Shown: one piece after another, positions 43,678-52,839 of the stretch
Layout of the letters: the number at the start of each line of letters is the position of its first letter
Position numbering within the stretch: the first letter of the stretch is position 1
Origin: Topomyia yanbarensis
Taxonomy: Eukaryota; Arthropoda; Insecta; Diptera; Culicidae
Reading direction: 5' to 3'
Length of the DNA: 64,000 nt
NCBI RefSeq assembly: GCF_030247195.1
Contig: NC_080671.1
Span: 98,195,845 to 98,259,844 of the forward strand
Made by a program: the position numbers and the translations under genes
Notes under the pieces: model-generated
What the model was told of the DNA's origin: nothing
The model's database searches: none
Seen by the model: only the letters and a program-made list of their open reading frames with translations

Positions 43678-43851
43678 ATTATTTCTTGAAAAATGTTGAA
43701 CCGAAATGGGAAATAATTTCACTTAACTATCCATGTTCTTGGGTGCAAATCTAATGCTAAAGAGCTGAAATTGCACGTTTTGAAAGGAAAATCAAACTTT
43801 TTTTACTTTTTTGTTTTTTTTTTTCAAGTCAAAGTTTCATGTTTACATAAC

Positions 43852-44474
43852 TGTAAGCACCGCAGGGCATATTGGGCATACCTGTTGTAGCACTACCTTG
43901 GGCCAACGCTTAGTCGATCGCTGGACAAAAACATAGCTGTCAAAGGGTAGCATAGAGAAGGAAGAAAAAAGGTAAACAAGAAAAAGTGAGTCGAGAGGAT
44001 TAAAGTTATTTGCAAGTGAAAATTACTAATAATTTCAGTGGATTGAAACAGTTTATTGGCAGTGCATTAAAGTTACATTGTAAGTAAACAATTCGAATGT
44101 AATTGAAGATCTATCTAACTATCGCGGCAAATTAGGCCCTACAGGTGAATTACATTCAGCCGCGTGCAATTCGTCAGTGCCTGAAAGGAAATACTTACCG
44201 TAGGATTGGTGTAGATTGAGCCCGTTATCTGTGAGTAAAAAAGTAAACAAAACAGGAAAATTAAGCTGTTAACTTATATTACTGATTTGAACATAGGAGT
44301 CGGTGTCGTAAGTCGAGGAAGGTTGAGACATCAGGATTAATTTGGAGAGAAACTATTCATGTAAGCTGAATTCATTTGTATACCACTATAAATAGATATA
44401 ACAAGAATAATAATTACAGTTTTAAGCTGCGCGAATACGGCTGCTATAAAAAAGGTTTGTGATTAATCCGAACA
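43852..44474 (+). repeat. BEL 5' LTR (623 bp)
   Basis: It is identical to the 3' LTR except for one block near the end: CGGCTG here against TATAAAAG there (after GCGCGAATA). It contains a TATA box TATAAATA at 44387-44394. Possible splice-like signals GTAAGTAAAC and CTTACCG occur in the leader. Confidence 0.92.
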
Positions 44475-44483
44475 AACTTAAAA

Positions 44484-46172
44484 ATGAATAAAGCTGTTTT
44501 TAACCTAAACGACACCGAGGTAACTGGCTACAACTGTGCGGTCTGCAACCGGCCGGATCATGCCGAGGATGAAATGGTCGCCTGCGACTGTTGCCGAAGA
44601 TGGTTTCACTTTGGATGTGCCGAAGTTGGAAGCGAGGTAGGTGATATTTCTTGGAGCTGTCCAGAATGCAAAAGCAAGCCGAATGATGGAAATGCGGAAG
44701 ACAGTGGCAAACTTGTGCCAGCCGCAGATAACGATAAAGCAGGAAGCGGGGGAACGTATAAACCAGTCGTTAATCCTGCTACAGTTCCGGATGAGGTTTT
44801 GCAGAGTTTACCCGAGAAAACAGGCACATTATCGTTCCAGGAGTTAGAGCTGCAGAAGATAGAGGCATCTCGTAAAAGGCAGGAAGAACATATGGAGATG
44901 GAAAGGGTCTTATATAAGCGACGGCTGGAAGTACAACGAGAGCTGTTTGAAAAGAGACAGCAGATAGAGCGTGAAAAGCGGCGGATGGAACTCGAGTTCG
45001 AAAGGCAGAGTCTGCAAATGGCGATTGCAGAAGAAGAAGAGCATCATAAGCAGCAACAGCAGATTAGAGCCGAACTGACTCGCAAGTTAGAACAGCTGCG
45101 AATGAGGCGGGTAGCAAATTCACCGGAAGGGATTCAAGCCATATGCGAATTAGAGAAGCCTGGAGAGGCCTTTGATGCAAAAGCAACCACGAATGACGAA
45201 AATCACCCGGGTAACAAACAGCTGGGTGATATTCGGGGAACGTACCACAAACATTCGACCCCAAAGCAACCCGGGCAACGTCCACCGTTGCAAATAAGTC
45301 ATTCGAAGGAATCGGAACCTACTGAACGTCAGGGGACACTGAATACAAAGCAAAACACGCCAGCACAATCTGTAGGAAGCCATTCAAATCTGGATGATGT
45401 TTCGGAGTCAGAAGCGGAGAGCGAGTGCTCCATACGATCACGATCACAGCGAGACACTCGCCGGGAAAGGGGCCCAACGAGAGCCCAGTTGTCGGCCAGG
45501 CAGTTTTTAGCCAAGAAGCTTCCTACATTTACCGGGCGGCCAGAAGATTGGCCGATGTTTATCTCAAGTTTCGAGACAGCAAATCAAGCTTGTGGGTTCT
45601 CTAACGTCGAAAACCTAGGACGGTTGCAAGAGAGCTTGAAAGGTCAAGCATTAGAAGCAGTCCGAAGTCGCCTGCTATGGCCAGATGCCGTGCCTCAGAT
45701 CATCGAATCTCTTCGGATGCTGTACGGACGGCCCGAGCAATTATTGAATATGCTGTTGGTCAAAGTTCGGAAGGCGGAACCACCCAAGACCGATCGTTTG
45801 GCGACCTACATTGGTTTCGGTATGACGGTGCAGCAACTCGTCGATCATTTGGAAGCAAGTGATCTAAAAGACCACTTGGTAAACCCTATGCTGATCCAAG
45901 AGTTGGTAGAAAAACTACCAGCTAGTACAAAAATGGAGTGGGTGCGCTACAAACGAAGGAAGCACCGCGTAACTCTTCGAACATTATCCGATTTTCTGTC
46001 GGAGATTGTGAGGGATGCCAGCGAGGCCACGTTGTACTGCGGAGGATTTTCGCAACTTGAAAGTAACCCAAGAAGCGGGAAGGGTAAACTGAAAGAGCGC
46101 GAAGAGTTCTTAAATGCTCATTGCGCATCCGAAACTGATAATCGGCGCGAGGTAGAAGGAAAGAAGCCGTGA
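44484..46172 (+). CDS. BEL Gag-like protein with N-terminal PHD finger
   Basis: The 562-residue frame starts 9 nt after the 5' LTR. A full PHD finger is at residues 18-62: Cys18, Cys21, Cys34, Cys37, His42, Cys45, Cys59, Cys62 with the typical WFHFGC core. PHD fingers usually read histone tail marks. A charged coiled coil follows (about 115-205), then a low-complexity linker and the DUF1759-type Gag domain (about 335-520; PTFTGRPEDWPMFISSF, LQESLKGQA). The frame stops at TGA (46170-46172). Sequence directly after it in the same frame is the rest of a CCHC zinc knuckle, so the stop falls where the first Cys is expected. The frame then continues into the pol segment. Confidence 0.9.
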   Translation: MNKAVFNLNDTEVTGYNCAVCNRPDHAEDEMVACDCCRRWFHFGCAEVGSEVGDISWSCPECKSKPNDGNAEDSGKLVPAADNDKAGSGGTYKPVVNPATVPDEVLQSLPEKTGTLSFQELELQKIEASRKRQEEHMEMERVLYKRRLEVQRELFEKRQQIEREKRRMELEFERQSLQMAIAEEEEHHKQQQQIRAELTRKLEQLRMRRVANSPEGIQAICELEKPGEAFDAKATTNDENHPGNKQLGDIRGTYHKHSTPKQPGQRPPLQISHSKESEPTERQGTLNTKQNTPAQSVGSHSNLDDVSESEAESECSIRSRSQRDTRRERGPTRAQLSARQFLAKKLPTFTGRPEDWPMFISSFETANQACGFSNVENLGRLQESLKGQALEAVRSRLLWPDAVPQIIESLRMLYGRPEQLLNMLLVKVRKAEPPKTDRLATYIGFGMTVQQLVDHLEASDLKDHLVNPMLIQELVEKLPASTKMEWVRYKRRKHRVTLRTLSDFLSEIVRDASEATLYCGGFSQLESNPRSGKGKLKEREEFLNAHCASETDNRREVEGKKP

Positions 46173-48716
46173 AAAATCTGCTCTCGGTCAGATCACCGCA
46201 TCCGTAACTGCCCCGAATTTCGTAAATTAAATCTGGCGATGCGCTGGGAGGCGGTACGAAAATGGAGTCTGTGTAAAAATTGTTTGAATGATCACGGAGA
46301 TTCTCTTTGCAAACTCAGTTTTCGTTGCAATGTCGGCAGCTGCAGTGAATCGCACAATCCGCTTCTACACCCGGAAGAAGCTTACGCTGATTGCAATGTG
46401 CATCGATTCCAGCAGAAATCGGTGATCTTTCGCACGGTCCCAGTAACACTCTACAATGGGAAGTATGCGATAGATACGATAGCTTTCCTCGACGAAGGTT
46501 CCTCATACACGCTGGTTGAGAATGTTTTGACGAAACTGTTGAAGACGAAAGGTGTTGTTCAACCGCTTCGTGTAACATGGACGGCAGGCGTTTCTCGGGT
46601 GGAAAAAGACTCACAGAGGTTGAATTTGTCGATTTCAGCTCGAGGTTCCACCCAGCGCTTCCAGATTCAGGACGCACACACTGTAGAGGAGCTGAAATTG
46701 CCGAAACAGACGCTGGATTTGAAAGAAGTTGCAAATCAGTATGTGCATCTTCGAGACTTGCCAGTACCGGATAGTAAACACAGCGTTCCTCGAATATTAA
46801 TTGGGTTAAAAGACCTTCACCTGTACACTCCACTCGAGACTCGAGTTGGACGCCCCGATGAGCCCATAGCGGTCAAATCGAAGCTAGGTTGGACGGTATA
46901 TGGTCCGATACGGAGCGCCGATTTGAAAGAAGAGTTTGTTGGTCATCATTCTTGTGGTGGCGTTTCCAATCAAGAGTTGCACGACTTACTGAAAGAGCAT
47001 TATGCGTTGGAAGAGGCAGGAGTTACTGCAGCACTACTGCCGGAATCGTCCGAAGACCGGAGAGCGAGAGAAATTTTGGATAGCACAACGGTTAGGATCG
47101 GTGATCGCTTTGAGACGGGGTTGTTGTGGATAGTGGACGAACCCAGTTTTCCAGACAGCTATGCCATGGCCCTGAGACGGATGAAGGGACTTGAAAAGCG
47201 ACTTCTAAAAGACGAAATTCTGTACAACAGGGTGCGAAGCACAATAGCTGATTATCTGACGAAAGGATATGCTCACAAAGCGACGTTCCAAGAATTGCAT
47301 GAACATCCAGCCTCCAAGGTGTGGTATTTGCCATTAAACATCGTGATAAACCCCAGGAAGCCGGAGAAACTCCGTCTAGTGTGGGACGCAGCAGCAGCTG
47401 TTGGTGGAGTCTCGTTAAATTCCCAGTTGCTTACCGGACCAGACATGCTGACATCTCTACCGTCCGTTATTTGTCGTTTTCGGGAACGAGAGGTCGGGTT
47501 CGGAGGTGATATAAAAGAAATGTATCACCAACTGCGCATCAGAAAAGAGGACCAGCAAGCTCAGCGATTCTTGTTTAGAAATGATCCTTGCGCGCGTCCT
47601 GAGGTATATGTTATGAATGTTGCTACATTTGGATCAACCTGTTCCCCATGTTCCGCTCAATTTGTGAAAAACAAGAACGCAGACGAATTCTTCTCACAGT
47701 ATCCAGAGGCGTCGAGGGCCATAGTAGACAACCACTATGTCGATGACTATTTTGACTGCACTGATACTGTGGGAGAAGCGATAAAACGAGCCAAAGACGT
47801 TCGTTATATTCACTCTCGAGGCGGCTTCGACATCCGAAATTGGGTGGCTAGTTCAAATGACGTCTTACGGGCGCTAGGTGAAGCAAAGACGGAACAGCAA
47901 GTTCATTTCCATCAAGACAAACATACGGGGACTGAGCGAGTTCTAGGTATTGTATGGAATCCGAAGAGCGACGAGCTTTGTTTTTCTACGAGGTTGCGTG
48001 ACGAACTGATACCTTTCATAAGTGGTGAACGATGGCCAACTAAAAGAGCGGTACTGAGTTGCGTGATGAGCTTTTTCGATCCGCTAGGCCTGCTCGCTCC
48101 ATTCACCATCTACGGAAAGATGCTGATACAGGACCTCTGGCGAAGAGGCTGCGAGTGGGATGAGGAGATAGACGAGGAATCGATGATGAAGTGGAGAAAT
48201 TGGATTGAGCGGCTGCCGGAAATCGAAAGAATCAGGATGCCTCGGTATCACTTCGTGAAAGGGCAGGCGCCGGACTACAGTACTCTACAACTGCACGTAT
48301 TTGTAGATGCTAGCTCGAACGCATACGGCTGCGTTGCATATTTCCGGATTTTGATAGCTGGAAAACCGCACTGTTCACTTGTAATGGCGAAGTCAAAGGT
48401 AGCTCCGTTAAAGCAACTGACGATCCCGCGCCTAGAATTACAAGGGGCGGTTCTGGGATCAAGGCTGATGAACACCATTATGGAAACTCATTCACTGCCC
48501 ATTAAGCAGCGGTTTATTTGGACGGACTCTAGAACTGTTCTTTCCTGGATTCACTCCGATCAGCGAAAATATAAACAATTTGTCGCGTTTCGGATTGGAG
48601 AGATCCATACCCTTTCAAAACAGTGCGAGTGGCGCTGGTTACCTACTAAGCACAACGTGGCAGATGACGTTACTAAGTGGCATGCGGGACGGCGATTTGA
48701 ATCCGATACTCCATAG
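46173..48716 (+). CDS. BEL protease, reverse transcriptase and RNase H segment
   Basis: It is in the same frame as the Gag segment. From 46173 it gives the remaining knuckle (CSRSDHRIRNC); the first ATG is 46239 (825 codons). Order: DUF1758 aspartic protease with LDEGSS (D85 of the ATG frame), RT with GGDIKEMYHQLRI and the active site YVDD at residues 500-503, and RNase H with FVDASSNAYG and IWTDSRTVLSWI. These give proteolysis, cDNA synthesis and RNA degradation. The segment ends at a TAG (48714-48716) placed where BEL proteins usually have the W of a WFxGPxFL motif. The frame resumes at once. Confidence 0.9.
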   Translation, partial: KICSRSDHRIRNCPEFRKLNLAMRWEAVRKWSLCKNCLNDHGDSLCKLSFRCNVGSCSESHNPLLHPEEAYADCNVHRFQQKSVIFRTVPVTLYNGKYAIDTIAFLDEGSSYTLVENVLTKLLKTKGVVQPLRVTWTAGVSRVEKDSQRLNLSISARGSTQRFQIQDAHTVEELKLPKQTLDLKEVANQYVHLRDLPVPDSKHSVPRILIGLKDLHLYTPLETRVGRPDEPIAVKSKLGWTVYGPIRSADLKEEFVGHHSCGGVSNQELHDLLKEHYALEEAGVTAALLPESSEDRRAREILDSTTVRIGDRFETGLLWIVDEPSFPDSYAMALRRMKGLEKRLLKDEILYNRVRSTIADYLTKGYAHKATFQELHEHPASKVWYLPLNIVINPRKPEKLRLVWDAAAAVGGVSLNSQLLTGPDMLTSLPSVICRFREREVGFGGDIKEMYHQLRIRKEDQQAQRFLFRNDPCARPEVYVMNVATFGSTCSPCSAQFVKNKNADEFFSQYPEASRAIVDNHYVDDYFDCTDTVGEAIKRAKDVRYIHSRGGFDIRNWVASSNDVLRALGEAKTEQQVHFHQDKHTGTERVLGIVWNPKSDELCFSTRLRDELIPFISGERWPTKRAVLSCVMSFFDPLGLLAPFTIYGKMLIQDLWRRGCEWDEEIDEESMMKWRNWIERLPEIERIRMPRYHFVKGQAPDYSTLQLHVFVDASSNAYGCVAYFRILIAGKPHCSLVMAKSKVAPLKQLTIPRLELQGAVLGSRLMNTIMETHSLPIKQRFIWTDSRTVLSWIHSDQRKYKQFVAFRIGEIHTLSKQCEWRWLPTKHNVADDVTKWHAGRRFESDTP

Positions 48717-50444
48717 TTCCAGGGAGCAACAATCTTAAATCAGTTCGAAGAAACATGGCAGCAGCAACCACAAGTAGTACCGAACGTGTTGGAGGAAATT
48801 CGGGCCGTTCATTTGTTTCATGACGTTTTAGTCCTGAAGCAAATCGTCGATCCTCTCCGCTTCTCTAAATGGAAGGTTCTAGTTCGGACTGTGGCATGTG
48901 CATATCGTTTCATTTATAACTGTCAGCGAAAGGTTGCAAAGCTGAGTATCGAAGCACTTCCAGTAACAGAAAAGGTGAAGAAACTCGCGAAAGTGCATCA
49001 CTCTGTTGTCGCAGTACCAATAAAGCGTGAGGAATACCAGAAGGCTGAATCCTACCTATGGCGAGTGGCCCAAGCAGAGGTGTACGAAGAGGAGGTGAAG
49101 ATACTCATGAAAAATCAACAACTTACTCATACAGACCATTATCGACTAGAGAAAGATAGCCAACTTTACGACAAGTCTCCCTTCTTGGACGATAGTAACG
49201 TAATAAGAATGGAGGGAAGGACAAAAAATGCTCCATTCGTTCCGTTTGAGTTACGCTGTCCAATCATTCTACCGAAGGGACATCGCATAACTACGTTGCT
49301 AGTGGAATATTTCCATCAGAAAATGGGTCACGCGAACACCGAAACGGTTGTAAATGAGATGCGACAGCGGTTCTGTATAAAGCATCTCAGAGCAAAGCTG
49401 AAGCGCGTAGTAAAACTATGTGTACGTTGTAAGATCAGGAAGAGCAGCCCAGTAATCCCAAGAATGGCACCACTTCCGGTTCAGCGTATTACGCCCTACA
49501 AGCGGCCGTTCAGTTTTACAGGCATCGACTATTTCGGGCCAGTGCAAGTGACAGTAGGACGTCGAACGGAAAAACGTTGGATCGCCTTGTTTACATGCTT
49601 AACGACGAGGGCAGTGCATCTTGAAGTCGCTCACAGTCTAACGACGCAAGCATGCGTTATGGCGATAAGACGGTTTACCTGCCGGCGGGGAGCTCCACTA
49701 GAAATCTTTTCAGACAATGGTACAAATTTTAAAGGTGCGAGTAAGGAGGTTGTGAAACGGATATATGCAGATTGCGATGAGACGTTCACCGATGCTACTA
49801 CTAGGTGGAATTTCAATCCACCCTCAGCACCCCATATGGGCGGGGCGTGGGAACGATTGGTACGCTCGGTGAAGGCAGCTCTCAGTGAGCTAGATGATGG
49901 GCGGAAGTTGACGGATGAAATTCTTCTTACCACGTTGGCGGAAGCAGAAGATCTTGTAAACTCACGACCGTTGACGTATATCCCTATAGAGTTAGGAGCG
50001 GAAGCAGCACTAACCCCAAATCATTTCCTGCGCTCTTCTGTGGCGGGTGATGTAACACAGTCGATTCGAAAAAGCGATCAAGCTCAAGCGTTGCGTGACT
50101 CGTATAAGCGATCACAACATTTGGCAGACCAGATTTGGAAGCGCTGGATCTCGGAATACTTGCCAACACTGAACCAGCGAAGCAAGTGGCATGACGAATC
50201 AGATCCGGTTGAAGTAGGCGATATAGTGTACATTGTGGACGAGAACAGTCGTAAAGGCTGGGTTCGTGGGATCGTTACTACCGTCTTCAAGTCGAAGGAT
50301 GGCCGGATTAGGCAGGCATTGGTAAGAACAACAAAAGGTGAGATGAAAAGACCGGTGGCTAAGTTGGCGGTGCTTGAAGTGAGAGAGCGTAAATCTGGCG
50401 TTAAGGCGGAGCCAACACCAGTGTTACAGGGCGGGGTTATGTAA
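48717..50444 (+). CDS. BEL integrase segment
   Basis: It continues in the same frame after the TAG; the first ATG-like start is 48786 (552 codons). An HHCC zinc-binding domain lies at about residues 175-218 (HQKMGHANT...CVRCKIR). The catalytic DDE residues lie in GIDYFGP, FSDNGTNF and GGAWERLVRS. A C-terminal DUF5641 chromo-like domain follows (VEVGDIVYIVDENSRKGWVRG). The terminal stop TAA (50442-50444) lies inside the first bases of the 3' LTR. The polypurine-like AGGGCGGGG stretch just upstream is therefore coding. Confidence 0.9.
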   Translation, partial: FQGATILNQFEETWQQQPQVVPNVLEEIRAVHLFHDVLVLKQIVDPLRFSKWKVLVRTVACAYRFIYNCQRKVAKLSIEALPVTEKVKKLAKVHHSVVAVPIKREEYQKAESYLWRVAQAEVYEEEVKILMKNQQLTHTDHYRLEKDSQLYDKSPFLDDSNVIRMEGRTKNAPFVPFELRCPIILPKGHRITTLLVEYFHQKMGHANTETVVNEMRQRFCIKHLRAKLKRVVKLCVRCKIRKSSPVIPRMAPLPVQRITPYKRPFSFTGIDYFGPVQVTVGRRTEKRWIALFTCLTTRAVHLEVAHSLTTQACVMAIRRFTCRRGAPLEIFSDNGTNFKGASKEVVKRIYADCDETFTDATTRWNFNPPSAPHMGGAWERLVRSVKAALSELDDGRKLTDEILLTTLAEAEDLVNSRPLTYIPIELGAEAALTPNHFLRSSVAGDVTQSIRKSDQAQALRDSYKRSQHLADQIWKRWISEYLPTLNQRSKWHDESDPVEVGDIVYIVDENSRKGWVRGIVTTVFKSKDGRIRQALVRTTKGEMKRPVAKLAVLEVRERKSGVKAEPTPVLQGGVM

Positions 50445-51064
50445 GCACCGCAGGGCATATTGGGCATACCTGTTGTAGCACTACCTTGGGCCAACGCTTA
50501 GTCGATCGCTGGACAAAAACATAGCTGTCAAAGGGTAGCATAGAGAAGGAAGAAAAAAGGTAAACAAGAAAAAGTGAGTCGAGAGGATTAAAGTTATTTG
50601 CAAGTGAAAATTACTAATAATTTCAGTGGATTGAAACAGTTTATTGGCAGTGCATTAAAGTTACATTGTAAGTAAACAATTCGAATGTAATTGAAGATCT
50701 ATCTAACTATCGCGGCAAATTAGGCCCTACAGGTGAATTACATTCAGCCGCGTGCAATTCGTCAGTGCCTGAAAGGAAATACTTACCGTAGGATTGGTGT
50801 AGATTGAGCCCGTTATCTGTGAGTAAAAAAGTAAACAAAACAGGAAAATTAAGCTGTTAACTTATATTACTGATTTGAACATAGGAGTCGGTGTCGTAAG
50901 TCGAGGAAGGTTGAGACATCAGGATTAATTTGGAGAGAAACTATTCATGTAAGCTGAATTCATTTGTATACCACTATAAATAGATATAACAAGAATAATA
51001 ATTACAGTTTTAAGCTGCGCGAATATATAAAAGCTATAAAAAAGGTTTGTGATTAATCCGAACA
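50440..51064 (+). repeat. BEL 3' LTR (625 bp)
   Basis: It begins at the TG of ATGTAAGC and ends CCGAACA, followed by the ATAAC duplication. Its TATAAATA is at 50975-50982. It is two bases longer than the 5' LTR, owing to the single block difference. Confidence 0.92.
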
Positions 51065-51069
51065 ATAAC

Positions 51070-51542
51070 AAATTACGAAACATTTCCAGGACACGTGTTA
51101 TAATCTAATATTATTAATTAGTTAAAGAATTTGCGTTTTGACGTCGTCTTATCAGAATCCGATACTAACTTAGTGACAGGACTAAGCTAGCGCCGGATTG
51201 CGCTGCGTGATGCCCCACAAGAAAAGGACCGATGAAATTTAATGCACTATGCTATATTTATCATTAGTGGAGAAAAAATTAAGTAGAAGAGTTGTTTTAT
51301 ACTACATTTACGCGATAAAGGCACAAAACCTACATATAATTTTCTTTTCTAAGCTAATACTATATAAAAATAGTGATGATAATATTTCGTCAGCTCCTTG
51401 GTTTATTTTAGGCTGTTGATATTGGGATACTGTTAAATTAAAATAATTTGTTTTTTAAACAGGGCTATCATAATAATCATAATAAATTATCATTAGGGCT
51501 CAAGTCATAAAGTAGTTTATATACATCATAACATCCAAAACT
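51070..51542. other. AT-rich sequence with a dispersed repeat copy
   Basis: It contains a copy of the GAATCCGATACTAACTTAG repeat (51158-51200) and TAGTGGAGAAAAA (51266), both related to 11465-11690. No gene is seen. Confidence 0.5.
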
Positions 51543-51554
51543 ATGAGTGTGTCA

Positions 51555-51612
51555 CAAATCCCCGACTATGTACGGGGAACGTGCCATTTGAGCCAATATG
51601 TTCTGATTCCTG
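51555..51612 (+). mobile_element. 58 bp LOA-type 3' tail insertion with 12 bp TSD
   Basis: CAAATCCCCGACTATGTACG and the following bases to TGATTCCTG match the last 60-odd bases of the element ending at 2200. It is flanked by perfect 12 bp duplications ATGAGTGTGTCA at 51543-51554 and 51613-51624. This is a complete but extremely 5'-truncated retrotransposition product. Confidence 0.85.
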
Positions 51613-51624
51613 ATGAGTGTGTCA

Positions 51625-52500
51625 TGTAATCCTTGATTTTATGACGCAATCTTTTAATTGCTGATTATTGTTGTCACTTAAAATAGCTATATAATTGTAC
51701 CACCTCTACATAACGATTGACACAATTATGATGCCAATTGGTAGAAAATTACTGTCCTACAAGTTTATTCATGCCGTTATAATTGTCAGTGCGCACATAC
51801 GTGTCAACCAGAATGTCCAGTCTTGTCATAAAGATAATTAAAACCGATCGCGCGAGAATAGTTTCTAACCAATCATATGATTTATCGAACGATTACTACC
51901 GTTATATATATGCTTGTAGAACCTTAAACCATATTTTTCACATAGTTTCAACACATCGACACCCTTTGAGCAATCAATATAGCGGTTTTATGATTATAGC
52001 ACTCAGCGCATATGTCAACCTACCGCTGCGGTGTAACCTAGCTGTACTCGACGAATGGATAAACGTGCCGTGACATACTCAGTTCAAATCTAATTTATCT
52101 TTATGGTAAAACGATTATCGTGTCCCAAGACACGCCGGGTATGAAGCGTCAATTTTGTTGACACTCTCGGCAGATCATTTTCATATATTTTATCATCGAG
52201 CTTTTCTTCCGAGCGATTCGATGCAGATGCTTGGTATGTACCTAAGTAGTTAGCTTTCGGCCACTAATACCTTCCGGTAGCACACCTATGTATAACGAAC
52301 TCCGAGCTAGATTCGATTGCCAAGTTCACCTTTTTTTGCGCTGAACAAACATGTTGCGGTAAGCATATTGCTATAACGACAAGTGCTTACAGTTAAAAGT
52401 AAAATAAAAAAACTGGCTCTCGATCCTACCTTCGCCGATCGTCAGTACAGTGGACAAAGTCCTCGGTTAATGCATGGGGAAGTCGTGTGAACTAACATTG
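51625..52500. other. Unassigned sequence
   Basis: A 96-codon plus-strand frame (51783-52073) lacks features. I see nothing firm. Confidence 0.4.
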
Positions 52501-52513
52501 GCATTGATCTGAT

Positions 52514-52830
52514 TCATATAGGTTCGCAAACTGGATGCGGGGAACTGGAAATTACGATACAGATGGACATTTCAGATCGAATGTTCAAATAAGAAAGGGT
52601 TACTAAGTGAACATTCCAGTTTGGCGAAGTTTGCTTGATGTGTTCTTGAGAGTGGTTGGGCATTGCCGGCGGTCCAGCAGCAGGAGAACAACCTAAATGC
52701 AAGCCTCCTGTTCGAACTTCGTAGCTGATCGGCGTAACACGAGGCTGAATAGTTAAATGGGCGTTAATAGGCAAAGTTCCAGCACACGATGCCAAGGAGA
52801 CTAGATGCTCAGAGCTTGCTATTGGGTTAG
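52514..52830 (-). CDS. Possible exon of an unidentified minus-strand gene
   Basis: A frame of about 100 codons gives HLTIQPRVTPISYEVRTGGL and GCSPAAGPPAMPNHSQEHI. It is less AT-rich than its surroundings. A plausible acceptor (CTAACCCAATAG, about 52830) lies upstream, and a GTAACC donor candidate (about 52600) lies inside. I do not recognise the protein. It could equally be a chance frame in a transcribed repeat. Confidence 0.25.
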
Positions 52831-52839
52831 AATGGCTAT

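Larger units (their letters stand above)
43847..51069 (+). mobile_element. BEL/Pao LTR retrotransposon, full length, TSD ATAAC
   Basis: The element runs from 43852 to 51064 (7213 bp) with 5 bp duplications ATAAC at 43847-43851 and 51065-51069. The LTRs start TGTAAGCACC and end CCGAACA. The internal region encodes Gag, protease, RT, RNase H and integrase in one frame (44484-50444), broken by two stop codons. Near-identical LTRs indicate a recent insertion. It lies about 290 bp downstream of glucose-6-phosphatase. Confidence 0.93.

Noticed and set aside
43671..43690. tRNA-like AGCTCAGCTGGTAA motif
   Set aside because: There is only an A-box-like stretch, with no cloverleaf or B box. It coincides with the G6Pase poly(A) signal.
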